57,769 nucleotides of DNA from Levyella massiliensis (lineage in GTDB: Bacteria > Bacillota > Clostridia > Tissierellales > Peptoniphilaceae). The stretch spans positions 3,978-61,746 of the forward strand of contig NZ_HG529491.1 of assembly GCF_000308275.2 (NCBI RefSeq), in the 5' to 3' direction. The translations under genes and the position numbers were made by a program. Below the pieces are notes generated by a model that was not told where the DNA came from, ran no database searches, and saw nothing but the letters and a program-made list of their open reading frames with translations. Numbering within the stretch: position 1 is the stretch's first letter; each line of letters opens with the position of its first letter. Shown here piece after piece: positions 1 through 9,252 of the stretch.

Positions 1-432
1 GACCTTCTTCGTTCACGCGGCGTCGCTGCATCAGAGTTTCCTCCATTGTGCAAAATTCCCCACTGCTGCCTCCCGTAGGAGTTTGGGCCGTGTCTCAGTC
101 CCAATGTGGCCGTACACCCTCTCAGGCCGGCTACTGATCGTCGCCTTGGTAGGCCGTTACCCCACCAACTAGCTAATCAGACGCAAGACCATCTTTCACC
201 GAAATTCTTTAACCTCTTCCTCATGCGGGGAAAAAGTGTCATCCGGTATTAATAGCCGTTTCCAGCTGCTATCCCGGTGTGAAAGGCAGGTTTCTTACGC
301 GTTACTCACCCATCCGCCACTGTCCTGTACTATCTTCACCCGAAGGATCCGTCAGTACATTCTCGTTCGACTTGCATGTGTTACGCACGCCGCCAGCGTT
401 TATCCTGAGCCAGGATCAAACTCTCAAAAAAA
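1..432 (-). rRNA. rrs: 16S ribosomal RNA, 5' part (gene runs off the left edge)
   Basis: Read on the minus strand this is the start of a bacterial small-subunit rRNA. The conserved 5' primer site (AGAGTTTGATCCTGGCTCAG) lies at 405-424, and the universal 338-region site (ACTCCTACGGGAGGCAGCAG) is at about 63-82. About 430 nt are present; the rest lies outside the window. The exact mature 5' end is uncertain by a few bases. A short inverted repeat (CTCTCAAAAAA / TTTTTTGAGAG, about 421-443) sits at the 5' border, as expected near the processing stem. Confidence 0.97.
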
Positions 433-550
433 TTTTTTGAGAGCCAATATCTTGACTCTATATTTGTTGTTTTGAATTATTTCAACTCAAAGTTATTCAC
501 GTATTCAATTATGAAGGTTCGCGCTCTCCCCTTTTAGGGAGTGCTTTGTT

Positions 551-579
551 ATTGTATCACGCTGTTAAGTGCCTGTCAA
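551..579 (-). promoter_or_regulatory. rRNA operon promoter, proximal
   Basis: On the minus strand TTGACA (574-579) and TACAAT (551-556) are separated by exactly 17 nt, a near-consensus sigma-A promoter about 110 nt upstream of the 16S gene. A small CTCCC/GGGAG hairpin lies in the leader near 525-541. Confidence 0.85.
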
Positions 580-643
580 GAGATTGTAAAATTTATTTTT
601 ACTTTTTCTTGTTTCTGTGGCGCTCTTCAAACGCGACTTGGAT

Positions 644-672
644 ATGATACCACCGTGGATTTATTGTGTCAA
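644..672 (-). promoter_or_regulatory. rRNA operon promoter, distal
   Basis: TTGACA (667-672) and TATCAT (644-649) on the minus strand, 17-nt spacer. Together with the proximal site it gives the tandem promoter pair typical of Firmicutes rRNA operons. I see nothing recognisable between this site and the terminator at 834. Confidence 0.75.
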
Positions 673-833
673 CACTTTTGCCAACTTTTTTTGAACTCTT
701 TGAGGATCCAATGGAAATGAGATTATTGCAAGCTTATAAGGTGGTTTGCGTTTCGGATAGGATCATAATCCTTCTTCTTTTGAAAAATTATTTTAACTTT
801 TCATGATATAAATTGAACTTTCTCATTAATACA

Positions 834-859
834 AAAAGCCGACCCGTAGGCCGACTTTT
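834..859 (-). terminator. Rho-independent terminator of the murB-lytR gene cluster
   Basis: The minus-strand RNA folds as an 11-bp stem (AAAAGUCGGCC / GGUCGGCUUUU, with two G-U pairs) closed by a C(UACG)G tetraloop and ending in U's. It lies 70-100 bp past the stop of the LytR-type gene. Confidence 0.8.
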
Positions 860-931
860 AAAGTTTGCTGTAAATGTAGGTATAGCAGGCAATGATAGCA
901 CTATGGTTGCTACCGCAAGGCTATTAATGTT

Positions 932-2029
932 TCAGTGCTGCATAAAGGGACCCAGTAGTTCCCGTACCATTTGTTTAGTGCCTTTTTTATCAGGCACGTA
1001 GTAGCTTAGGCCGCCAATGGTCTGTCCGTGTCCGGGGATCGTGTGCATCTCCATCTCCGGCAGACCGGTAAAGAGAACGCCGGGTGCTTTCGAAAGCAGA
1101 GGCAACGCGGGAATGTTGGTCTTAGCGTGGTCTTGAATTGCTTTGAGAACAAAGGGCATCCGCCAGATGTTTAATGGTGAAACCACTTTGTGAGCAGTCT
1201 CCTTCAAGAACGCCTGTTGTGCTTTAACGCGATCAATATCGCCGTTCTTATATCCCTGACGATGGCGAAGAAAGCTGAGGGTTTCATCGCCATTTAGCAC
1301 GTGGTCGCCGGTATGAAAGATCTCTCCGGGGACAGGCTGCGCTTCCTGCGGAACGTTGTAGCGGACGCCGCCCACAGCATCCACCACTGATTTAACCGTG
1401 TCGTAGTCCACTTCCATATAATAATCGAGATCGATGCCCAGAAAATCACGTATTGTTTGCATAGTGAGGGCGATGCCGCCATAGGCATGGGCATGATTGA
1501 TTTTGTCGCGCTTGCCGCGCACGAAGACGCGCGAATCACGAGGAATGGAAAGACCGATTAAGCGACCATCGCTAAAATCATAGCGAACCAAAAGCAGCGT
1601 GTCGGTGCGCTGTGGCTCACCGGTACCGGTGTCATCCACGCCGGCAAGCAGAAATAATAAATCCTTATCAATGGGATCCAGGACGTTGCCATCCGCTGCT
1701 GCGGGAACGGGCAGATCCTGCTTTTTTTGATCCCAGAAATAGAGGTTGCCGATGAGGGCAATGATGCCGACAAGGCAAAGCACAAGCGCAAGGCGAATCA
1801 CGCGTCCGAGACAGCTGTGCTTTTTGTGCGGCCGTTTTGTCGCATACGAGGCATCAGCATAAGCGTGGCGACGGTTTTCGTCTTCCCACGTGTCATCCTG
1901 TTCTGCATGACGTGCAGCAGCCTGTCGTGCTGCCTCCTGGGCCGCACGCCAATCCTTATTTCCGTGCTGTGTATTCAAAGGTAAGGTGTCATCGATATCG
2001 TCTTGAAAATCTTCTCCGGGCTGTCTCAT
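932..2029 (-). CDS. LytR-CpsA-Psr (LCP) family cell-envelope attachment protein
   Basis: Members of this family transfer lipid-linked wall polymers such as teichoic acids or capsule to peptidoglycan on the outer face of the membrane. The protein has a charged, disordered cytoplasmic N-terminus of about 70 residues, one membrane segment (LALVLCLVGIIALIGNLYFW) and an extracytoplasmic LCP domain. Diagnostic residues are RTDTLLLVRYD, SIPRDSRV, INHAHAYGG and the arginine-rich FLRHRQGYKNGDIDR. I use the ATG at 2029 because GGAGG sits 4 nt upstream and the ATGA overlaps the whiA stop; a TTG 12 nt earlier is less likely. It is the last gene of the murB cluster and is followed by a terminator. Confidence 0.92.
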   Translation of the reverse strand: MRQPGEDFQDDIDDTLPLNTQHGNKDWRAAQEAARQAAARHAEQDDTWEDENRRHAYADASYATKRPHKKHSCLGRVIRLALVLCLVGIIALIGNLYFWDQKKQDLPVPAAADGNVLDPIDKDLLFLLAGVDDTGTGEPQRTDTLLLVRYDFSDGRLIGLSIPRDSRVFVRGKRDKINHAHAYGGIALTMQTIRDFLGIDLDYYMEVDYDTVKSVVDAVGGVRYNVPQEAQPVPGEIFHTGDHVLNGDETLSFLRHRQGYKNGDIDRVKAQQAFLKETAHKVVSPLNIWRMPFVLKAIQDHAKTNIPALPLLSKAPGVLFTGLPEMEMHTIPGHGQTIGGLSYYVPDKKGTKQMVRELLGPFMQH

Positions 2030-2961
2030 TCTTCCTCCCAAACGGATGCTTCTTTTAAGATGCGGCGCATGCGGTGCATAATGCCGGATTTTCCCAGCGG
2101 CGGTTGTAACGTTTCGCCCAACTGGCGCAGATTTGCCATGGGATGGGCTAAGCGGGCTTCCGCCAGTTCGCGCAAGGAATCCGGTAAGTTGTTCAATCCG
2201 CGTTTCTCATCTAGGAGATGAATGGCGCGGATTTGCTCCAGTGACGCACGGTATTGTTTATCGAGATTTGCGGCTTCAGCATTGGATTTGCGATTGATAT
2301 CGTTATGAATTTCTTTTTCGATTTTGACATTTTCAAGCGCCAGCATGGCCGCGGAAGCGCCGATGGCTACCATGAAATCCGATATTGCTTCCGAATCCTT
2401 TAAATAGTAAACATAGAGATCCCCACGGCGCGTCTGTTTTGCTGGAATGGACAGATTTTGAAACACGTGTTCCAAAATTTCGCCGTCCAGCGCATTTTTG
2501 GTCACAATTTCCAAATGATAGGACTTCTCGGGATCCACCACCGAGCCGGCTGCTAAAAACGCGCCGCGACAGTAGGCACGGGCGTTGGCCGGCACGTTTA
2601 GTCGGCCGAAGATGGCATCGCGACTCTGCGTCGTTTGTCCGAAAGGATCCACGCCGCTTTGTTGAAAGAGCGCTTCCGCCTGCGTCTCCGGTAAGTCCAT
2701 ATAGTAGACCGGCTTAATCTGCAGTTGATCATTCTTTTGCGCACGTACTTCGCATTCCAGCGAAAATAAAAAGCGCACCAGACTCACCACGCATCCGATA
2801 ACTTCCGGATGCTCCGAGAAGAAGCGTAAGCGAACTTCCTGTTGCCGAATGACCATGGCCGCATTCAAACGTGCCATGGCCGACAGTTCCAACAGAGCTT
2901 CAATTTTCGAGTGGAGAGCCAGGCGGGCGCATTCTGTTTTTGTATCGTAGGAAAAGCTCAT
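2026..2961 (-). CDS. whiA: WhiA, DNA-binding sporulation/division regulator homologue
   Basis: WhiA proteins combine a degenerate LAGLIDADG homing-endonuclease fold with a C-terminal helix-turn-helix; in Bacillus subtilis WhiA affects division and chromosome segregation. The 311-aa length fits. The LAGLIDADG-like core shows CRGAFLAAGSVVDPEKSYHLE at about residues 130-150, and the C-terminal HTH shows LRQLGETLQPPLGKSGIMHR. The start overlaps the NUDIX stop (ATGA) and the stop overlaps the LCP gene start, so the genes are translationally coupled. Its neighbours (rapZ, NUDIX, murB) match the conserved Firmicutes cluster. Confidence 0.96.
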   Translation of the reverse strand: MSFSYDTKTECARLALHSKIEALLELSAMARLNAAMVIRQQEVRLRFFSEHPEVIGCVVSLVRFLFSLECEVRAQKNDQLQIKPVYYMDLPETQAEALFQQSGVDPFGQTTQSRDAIFGRLNVPANARAYCRGAFLAAGSVVDPEKSYHLEIVTKNALDGEILEHVFQNLSIPAKQTRRGDLYVYYLKDSEAISDFMVAIGASAAMLALENVKIEKEIHNDINRKSNAEAANLDKQYRASLEQIRAIHLLDEKRGLNNLPDSLRELAEARLAHPMANLRQLGETLQPPLGKSGIMHRMRRILKEASVWEEE

Positions 2962-3401
2962 TGATCAATCCTTAACGTAGAGGGTGGACGACGTTTCTTT
3001 GCGGGCGGTGTTCCTGTGAACGCTTGGCGGACCATGTTGCGTTCGGAATCGTGTCGCAATAATTTAACGGCTTTTCGCCAGGGCATGAAGGCAGAGTCGC
3101 AAAAGCCTTCTTCCCTTTGCGGCTTCATCGAGCCCCCTTCTGCCGTCATCGTATAGTAATGAACCGTTTTATGTACCTCGATGCCATTGGGCTTGGAATA
3201 ATTGTAACGGACAAAACCGATATAAGAGCCTACGCGGCAAGCCAATCCACTTTCTTCATGCACTTCTCGGAGAGCCGTTTGTTCCAAGGTTTCGCCGGAT
3301 TCAATGCGTCCCTTGGGAAGCACCCAGTCGCCGCGAAATTTGCGCAGCACGAGGACATCCTTTCCATCAATGACAACGCCGCCGGCACTGATTTCTTTCA
3401 T
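2958..3401 (-). CDS. NUDIX hydrolase (YvcI-like position)
   Basis: NUDIX enzymes hydrolyse nucleoside-diphosphate-linked substrates; the substrate here is unknown. The full Nudix box is present: G(5)E(7)REVHEESGL, starting at GRIESGE around residue 31. The 147-aa length is that of a single-domain enzyme. A basic tail (PAKKRRPPS) ends the protein. The start has a strong GGAGG site. A NUDIX gene occupies the same place next to rapZ in Bacillus (yvcI), so the context is conserved, but the gene that normally separates rapZ and whiA (yvcK) is missing. Confidence 0.93.
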   Translation of the reverse strand: MKEISAGGVVIDGKDVLVLRKFRGDWVLPKGRIESGETLEQTALREVHEESGLACRVGSYIGFVRYNYSKPNGIEVHKTVHYYTMTAEGGSMKPQREEGFCDSAFMPWRKAVKLLRHDSERNMVRQAFTGTPPAKKRRPPSTLRIDQ

Positions 3402-3475
3402 TACGCCCTCCTTTCTTTACATCTATTCGAATTCTTTCCTCAGGGTATCCCAAACCTGTGAAGAAATCCTGAGGA

Positions 3476-4339
3476 TTATTTCCAATAATGGCGATCGCGA
3501 TGCGAAACGCTCACTCCACTGTAGTGTTCCGCCAGTTGATCCCCCAAAAGTTCTGCCATCACAACGGAGCGATGCCGCCCTCCGGTGCATCCCAAGGCGA
3601 GGGTCAGCGTGCGTTTTCCCTCGCGAATATAGTAGGGCACCAAAAATTCGAGCAAGTCGCTGATCTTCTTTAAAAATTGCTCTGTCTCCGGAAACTGCAA
3701 CACATATTCCTTGAGTGGTGCATCCAGTCCGGTCAAATGTTTGAGTTCGGGCACATAGTACGGGTTATTAATGAAACGCACGTCAAAGACGAGATCTGCA
3801 TCCAGCACGATGCCGTGCTTAAAGCCGAAGGAAATGATGGAAAGAAACAGTTTCGGTTTTTCGCCTTGCGATAAAAACAGGCGGTCGATCATTTCTTTTA
3901 ATTCGCCCAGTGTCTTATTCGTCGTATCCAGCACTAAATCAGAGGTCAGACGCAGATGCTCTAAAAATTGCTTCTCGCGCTGTATCCCATCAAAAATATT
4001 GCCCGCTTTGTCCATCGGATGCGGCCGCCGCAATTCTTTATAGCGACGCACCAAGGCTTCATCGGAGGCCGTCAAAAAGAGTGTCGTGACTTCCAGTTCT
4101 TTCTCTTTTTTTAGTGCTTCGACCGTTGACTGCAAATCCTCGAAAAATTCACGTCCGCGAATATCCACGCCCAACGCCACGCGTGTCAAATTTTTAGAGG
4201 CGCTCTTCGTTAGCTCCAAAAAATTGCCGATCAGCCGCGGAGGAATATTGTCCATGCAGTAATAGCCCATATCCTCAAACAGCCGAAGCGCTGAACTTTT
4301 TCCGGCGCCGCTCATTCCCGTGACGATGACGATTCTCAT
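3476..4339 (-). CDS. rapZ: RapZ/YvcJ nucleotide-binding protein
   Basis: RapZ is a P-loop protein. In E. coli it binds the sRNA GlmZ to control GlcN6P synthase, and in Bacillus YvcJ binds and hydrolyses GTP. The Walker A motif is GMSGAGKSSA at residues 8-17. The C-terminal domain carries the hallmark GCTGGRHRSVVMAELLG near residue 255. Length (287 aa) is normal. It starts 8 nt after the murB stop, in the same transcript. Whether it acts on an RNA in this organism cannot be seen from sequence. Confidence 0.96.
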   Translation of the reverse strand: MRIVIVTGMSGAGKSSALRLFEDMGYYCMDNIPPRLIGNFLELTKSASKNLTRVALGVDIRGREFFEDLQSTVEALKKEKELEVTTLFLTASDEALVRRYKELRRPHPMDKAGNIFDGIQREKQFLEHLRLTSDLVLDTTNKTLGELKEMIDRLFLSQGEKPKLFLSIISFGFKHGIVLDADLVFDVRFINNPYYVPELKHLTGLDAPLKEYVLQFPETEQFLKKISDLLEFLVPYYIREGKRTLTLALGCTGGRHRSVVMAELLGDQLAEHYSGVSVSHRDRHYWK

Positions 4340-4347
4340 GAAAACAC

Positions 4348-5259
4348 CTACTCTTTTCCGATAATGCGTACTTCTGTTTCCAGCTCTATATCAAATTTTT
4401 CTTTCACGGTTTCTTGCACATGCGAAATAACCGCCAAGACATCCTTTGCTGTGGCATTCCCGTTATTGATCACAAAGCCACAATGTTTCTCTGAGACCTG
4501 TGCATCGTTGACTGTATAACCGCGAAGGCCTGCTTCCTGGATCAGCTGACCGGCAAAATGTCCGGTCGGCCTCTTAAATGTCGAACCCGCCGAATACTTC
4601 TCCAACGGCTGCTTGCTGCTGCGACGCTGAGCATAATCCTGCGCCTTCTCACGAATTTTTTCCGGATCGCCGGGGGTTAACGCAAACTCCAGCTCTGTCA
4701 CCACCATGCCTTCCTGCATCATGCGTGACGTCCGATAGCCCATTGCCATTTCTTCCGGTGACAGCGTAACGATGGATCCCTCTCGATTAATGGCGCGCAC
4801 CGAACGCACCACATCTTTCATCTCTTTATTATATGCGCCAGCGTTCATAATCACCCCGCCGCCGACAGATCCCGGAATGCCCGCCAGTTCCTCCATGCCA
4901 GTCAAACCGGCACGGAAGCTCGTTTGCGCCACCTTGGATAACAGCGCCCCCGCCTGAGCGCATACGATATTGCCGTCCACGGTCACATCCGAAAATGCTT
5001 GTCCCATTTTCACGACAACGCCATCAATACCCCCATCTCGCACCAATGTATTGGACCCGTTGCCCAGGATGGTAAACGGAATCCCATTTCCCCGTAAATA
5101 GCGAATGGTGCGCAATGCTTCTTTTTCCAACGTAACTTCTATCAGTAATTCGCACGGGCCACCCAAATGGAACGTCGTCAGGGTCGATAGCGGAACATTT
5201 TCCCGCACCAGCCCATACGCCCCCGACAGTAGCTCCGCACGCTGTTTTTCATTGATCAT
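4348..5259 (-). CDS. murB: UDP-N-acetylenolpyruvoylglucosamine reductase
   Basis: MurB is the cytoplasmic FAD-dependent reductase that makes UDP-MurNAc, the second committed step of peptidoglycan synthesis. FAD-binding signatures are ILGNGSNTLVRD and GIPGSVGGGVIMNAGAY; the catalytic serine lies in AGSTFKRP (about residue 227), and HCGFVINNGNATA marks the C-terminal substrate domain. At 303 aa it is the short Gram-positive type. GGAGG precedes the ATG. As the first gene of the murB-rapZ-nudix-whiA-LCP cluster it links wall-precursor synthesis with polymer attachment. Confidence 0.97.
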   Translation of the reverse strand: MINEKQRAELLSGAYGLVRENVPLSTLTTFHLGGPCELLIEVTLEKEALRTIRYLRGNGIPFTILGNGSNTLVRDGGIDGVVVKMGQAFSDVTVDGNIVCAQAGALLSKVAQTSFRAGLTGMEELAGIPGSVGGGVIMNAGAYNKEMKDVVRSVRAINREGSIVTLSPEEMAMGYRTSRMMQEGMVVTELEFALTPGDPEKIREKAQDYAQRRSSKQPLEKYSAGSTFKRPTGHFAGQLIQEAGLRGYTVNDAQVSEKHCGFVINNGNATAKDVLAVISHVQETVKEKFDIELETEVRIIGKE

Positions 5260-5472
5260 GCTTAAGCCTCCAACCTTTCAGACGCTACAATGCTACCCTA
5301 TTTTACCATGAATACATCACCCTGCCGGACCAAAGTCTTCCATCTCCTGAAGGATGGCGGTTGCGTGCGCGGATGTGAAGAGGGCGTACGGCAAGTGGCG
5401 TGGACGGTCGGCAAAACCCAAAATCGCAAAACGCCCCCGTAATTTCCTGCCGTCCATTTGCGGCGACATTAA

Positions 5473-5508
5473 AAGAAGCAACGCACGCGAGTGCGTGCGT
5501 TGCTTCTT
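5473..5508 (-). terminator. Rho-independent terminator of nifJ
   Basis: A perfect 16-bp stem (AAGAAGCAACGCACGC, 5473-5488, with its complement at 5493-5508) and a 4-nt loop, running into TTTT on the minus strand, 75 nt after the nifJ stop. The rest of the 5260-5583 gap holds only the upstream region of murB; I see no gene there. Confidence 0.9.
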
Positions 5509-5583
5509 ACTTGCATTACTTTCCGAACACAAGCCTCCTCGGAAGATTTTTCCCTAAAAGCTTGTATCGGATGATTTTTTCGC

Positions 5584-8500
5584 TTAGTACTCAATCGCCG
5601 CGAGACGCTTGTAGTTCTCGTAGCGATCCTTGGCGGCCTGTTCGGCTGCTGCGTAGAGTTCGCCGGCTTCTTCCGGGAAGTTGCGCTTCAGGGAAGAGTA
5701 ACGGACCTCGCCCATGAGGAATTCTTGGAAGTCTGCTGTCGGTTCCTTGGAGTCGAGCTGGAACGGATTCTTGCCCTCCTGGGCCAGCAGCGGATTGTAT
5801 CTCCACAGATGCCAATAACCGGCTTCGACTGCTTGTTTCTCACGAGCCTGGCTCTTGCCCATGCCGATACGGATACCATGGTTAATGCACGGTGCGTAAG
5901 CAATGATCAGGGACGGGCCATGATAGGCTTCGGCTTCACGGAATGCCTTAATCGTTTGATTCTGGTTAGCGCCCATTGCTACTTGAGCAACGTAGACATA
6001 GCCGTAGGTGGATTGCATGAGGCCCAAATCCTTGGACTTCACACGTTTACCGGAAGCGGCAAACTGTGCCACTGCGGCAAGCGGCGTCGCTTTGGACGAC
6101 TGACCGCCGGTGTTGGAGTAAACTTCCGTGTTCATGACGAGGATATTGATGTCTTTGCCGGAGGCTAAGACATGATCCAATCCGCCGTAACCGATATCGA
6201 AAGCCCATCCATCGCCGCCGAAAATCCACTGCGATTTCTTGGTCATGTAATCTTTTAGTTTTAGAATCTCTTCCAAGAGTTTCTGTCCATCTGCGCTGTC
6301 AACCTTGGCATCAGCTGTCAGAATATCAGCCGTGGCGGCTTTGGAAGCCTTATAGTCGTCCTTGCTATCCATCCAAGTCTGGAACAGCTCGTTATACGAC
6401 GTATCCAATCCCAGCGCCAGGAACTGATTCATCTTGGTCTCAATCAGGTCGCGGTTGGACTCGGTAGCTAAGAGCATGCCATAGCCATATTCGGCGGCAT
6501 CTTCAAAGAGGGAGTTACCCCATGTCGGGCCACAGCCGTTAGCGTCCGTGGTGTACGGCGTGGACGGTGCAGAAGCGCCCCAAATGGAGGAGCAGCCGGT
6601 GGCGTTAGCAATGAGCATCCGGTCGCCGAAGAGTTGGGTCAAGAGACGTGCATACGGCGTTTCACCGCAGCCTGCGCAGGCGCCGGAGAATTCCAGCAAC
6701 GGTTGCTTGAACTGCGAGCCCTTAATTGTTGTGTCGGGCATGACATCTTCTTTGTAGCCGACTTTTTCATGGGCGTATTCCCAATATCCCTTCTGGGCTT
6801 CGTATTGTTCTTCGAACGGCTTCATAATCAGAGCCTTATTCTTTGCCGGGCAAACATCTGCGCAGTTACCGCAGCCGGTGCAGTCCAGCTGAGAAACCTG
6901 AATGCGGAAGTTGAGGCCTTCCATGCCTTTGCCGACGGCTTTCTTGGAAACAAAGCCTTCCGGTGCATTCTTCTGATCTTCTTCATTCAAAAGGAACGGA
7001 CGAATGACCGCATGCGGACAGACATACGAGCACTGGTTACACTGAATGCAGTTGTCCACTTGCCATTCCGGCACGAACAGAGCAATGCCGCGCTTTTCGA
7101 ATTGCGAGGTGCCGTTATCCCAGTGTCCGTCTTCATGACCTGTGAAGGCCGATACCGGCAGGTCATCGCCTTCATTACGCAACATCGGACGCACCACGTT
7201 CTTGAAGAAGTCCGGGGTGCCCGAAAGATCAACTGTATCATCTTTGGCATCTGCCCAAGCGGCAGGAATGTTCACCTTGACAAGAGCGTTGATACCACTG
7301 TCCACCGCCTTGTTATTCATGTTGACGACATCGTCGCCCTTATGACCGTAGGCTTTCACAATGGAATCCTTCAGATGCGCTACTGCCTCTTCCAGCGGCA
7401 AAACGCCGGAGAGTTTAAAGAATGCAGACTGAATGATCATATTGGTACGGTTGCCCAGGCCAATCTCCTGTGCAATCTTGGACGCGTTCAAAATATAGAA
7501 CTGAATGTCGTTTTCGGCCAGATAGCGTTTCATCTGTCCCGGCAGATGTTCGTCAAGTTCGCTTTCTTCCCACGTGCAGTTCAGCAGGAAAGTGCCGCCT
7601 TTACGCAGACCGCGCAGCAAATCGTATTGATGCACATAGGCTTGCTTCGAGCAGGAGACAAAGTCTGCTTCATCCAACAGATACGTGGAACGAATCTTAC
7701 TCTTGCCGAAACGCAAATGCGAAACGGTCAAACCGCCGGATTTCTTCGAATCGTAGAAGAAATAGCCCTGTGCATTCTGATCGGTGTTATCACCGATGAT
7801 CTTAATGGCTTGTTTGTTTGCGCCGACCGTGCCGTCGGAACCGAATCCCCAGAACTTGCAACGGGTCGTGCCTTCCTCGCGGATATGCAAGACTTCCGAC
7901 TGATCCAAGGAAAGATTCGTCACATCATCTTCAATGGAGATAGTGAAGTGGTTCTTCGGCTCATCTTTTTCGAGGTTGCGGAATACGGCCAACAGATGGG
8001 TCGGAATGGTATCCTTAGAGCCCATGCCGTAACGGCCGCCCACGACGGTCGGGTGAATGTCCGAATCATAAAGTGCCGCACGAACGTCCATGTAGAGCGG
8101 CTCGCCAAGGGATCCTTTTTCCTTCGTACGATCCAAAACCGCAATCTTCTTCACATTCTTCGGCAAAGCTTCCAGGAAGTGTTTGCGGCTGAACGGACGA
8201 TACAGACGTACCTTAATCATACCGAGCTTGTTGCCCTTTTCCGCCTCAGCATCAATGACTTCTTCCATTGCTTCACAAGCGGAGCCCATGAGAACGACGA
8301 CGTTTTCTGCGTCCGGATCACCATAGTAATCAAAGAGATGATACGGACGACCGGTCTTCTCAGAAACCTTCGCCATGTACTTTTCAACGATGGGAATGAT
8401 GTCTTCATAGTAATGGTTGGAGGCTTCCAAGTTCTGGAAGAAAATATCCGGCGACTGGGAGGTGCCCATCGTCTTCGGACGATTCGGATTCATCGAACGA

Positions 8501-9114
8501 TCGCGAAACGCCTGAATGGCTTCATGATCCACCATTTCTTCCAGATCTTTAAAGTCCCAAACCGCAACTTTATTGATTTCATGCGACGTACGGAAGCCAT
8601 CAAAGAAATGGACAAACGGCAGCGATCCTTCAATTGCGGACAGATGCGCAACAGCGCCCAGATCCATTACTTCCTGTACGGAGCTGGAACAAAGGAAGGC
8701 AAAGCCGGTCATGCGCGCCGAGTTGATATCCGAGTGATCGCCGTAGATCGACAATGCGTGGCTGGCGACGGCACGTGCGGCAACATGAAATACGCCCGGC
8801 AAATTCTCACCGGCAATTTTGTACATATCCGGAATCATCAGCAGCAAGCCTTGGGATGCTGTATATGTACTGGTTAAAGCACCCGCTGCCAAAGAGCCGT
8901 GTACTGCACCGGCAGCGCCGGCTTCCGACTGCATCTCCACCACATGCACCGGTTTTTGGAAGATGTTCTTCATCCCGTTGGCTGCCCAAGTGTCTACATG
9001 CTCCGGCATCGGAGAAGACGGCGTGATCGGATAGATCGTAGCCACCTCCGTAAATGCGTACGAGACATATGCTGCAGCTTCATTACCATCCATAGTTTTG
9101 AATTTTTGCACCAT
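5584..9114 (-). CDS. nifJ: Pyruvate:ferredoxin (flavodoxin) oxidoreductase
   Basis: PFOR oxidatively decarboxylates pyruvate to acetyl-CoA and CO2, passing electrons to ferredoxin, and is the central catabolic step of many strict anaerobes. The single chain of 1176 aa has all fused domains. It shows the pyruvate-site ITPSSPM with Thr31 and the EMQSEAGAAGAVHG block with Glu64. It also has two ferredoxin-type 4Fe-4S motifs (CIQCNQCSYVCP and CTGCGNCADVCP), the proximal-cluster cysteines in GACAGCGETP, and the TPP motif GDGWAFDIGYGG...NTEVYSNTGGQ. AGGAG precedes the ATG. It is monocistronic, with a near-consensus promoter (9200-9228) and a strong terminator. Confidence 0.98.
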   Translation of the reverse strand: MVQKFKTMDGNEAAAYVSYAFTEVATIYPITPSSPMPEHVDTWAANGMKNIFQKPVHVVEMQSEAGAAGAVHGSLAAGALTSTYTASQGLLLMIPDMYKIAGENLPGVFHVAARAVASHALSIYGDHSDINSARMTGFAFLCSSSVQEVMDLGAVAHLSAIEGSLPFVHFFDGFRTSHEINKVAVWDFKDLEEMVDHEAIQAFRDRSMNPNRPKTMGTSQSPDIFFQNLEASNHYYEDIIPIVEKYMAKVSEKTGRPYHLFDYYGDPDAENVVVLMGSACEAMEEVIDAEAEKGNKLGMIKVRLYRPFSRKHFLEALPKNVKKIAVLDRTKEKGSLGEPLYMDVRAALYDSDIHPTVVGGRYGMGSKDTIPTHLLAVFRNLEKDEPKNHFTISIEDDVTNLSLDQSEVLHIREEGTTRCKFWGFGSDGTVGANKQAIKIIGDNTDQNAQGYFFYDSKKSGGLTVSHLRFGKSKIRSTYLLDEADFVSCSKQAYVHQYDLLRGLRKGGTFLLNCTWEESELDEHLPGQMKRYLAENDIQFYILNASKIAQEIGLGNRTNMIIQSAFFKLSGVLPLEEAVAHLKDSIVKAYGHKGDDVVNMNNKAVDSGINALVKVNIPAAWADAKDDTVDLSGTPDFFKNVVRPMLRNEGDDLPVSAFTGHEDGHWDNGTSQFEKRGIALFVPEWQVDNCIQCNQCSYVCPHAVIRPFLLNEEDQKNAPEGFVSKKAVGKGMEGLNFRIQVSQLDCTGCGNCADVCPAKNKALIMKPFEEQYEAQKGYWEYAHEKVGYKEDVMPDTTIKGSQFKQPLLEFSGACAGCGETPYARLLTQLFGDRMLIANATGCSSIWGASAPSTPYTTDANGCGPTWGNSLFEDAAEYGYGMLLATESNRDLIETKMNQFLALGLDTSYNELFQTWMDSKDDYKASKAATADILTADAKVDSADGQKLLEEILKLKDYMTKKSQWIFGGDGWAFDIGYGGLDHVLASGKDINILVMNTEVYSNTGGQSSKATPLAAVAQFAASGKRVKSKDLGLMQSTYGYVYVAQVAMGANQNQTIKAFREAEAYHGPSLIIAYAPCINHGIRIGMGKSQAREKQAVEAGYWHLWRYNPLLAQEGKNPFQLDSKEPTADFQEFLMGEVRYSSLKRNFPEEAGELYAAAEQAAKDRYENYKRLAAIEY

Positions 9115-9199
9115 AAATACTCCTGACTTTCTAACGGCGCACCGGCCGTCCCCGCGGGCTCCACAACCCGCTCACTCCACCAAATTTGTGCCTATACCG

Positions 9200-9228
9200 A
9201 GTATAAAAGAAACCTATTTGGGCGTCAA
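9200..9228 (-). promoter_or_regulatory. nifJ promoter
   Basis: TTGACG (9223-9228) and TATACT (9200-9205) on the minus strand, 17-nt spacer, giving a leader of about 80 nt before nifJ. A short GGCGT/ACGCC repeat overlaps the -35 region and could also act as a weak hprK terminator. Confidence 0.8.
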
Positions 9229-9252
9229 ATGAACGCCTAACTGTGAGGAGGT

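Noticed and set aside
6634-8877. 747-codon open frame on the plus strand
   Set aside because: It is the antisense of nifJ, which has all expected motifs; the frame has no recognisable domain or ribosome-binding site.
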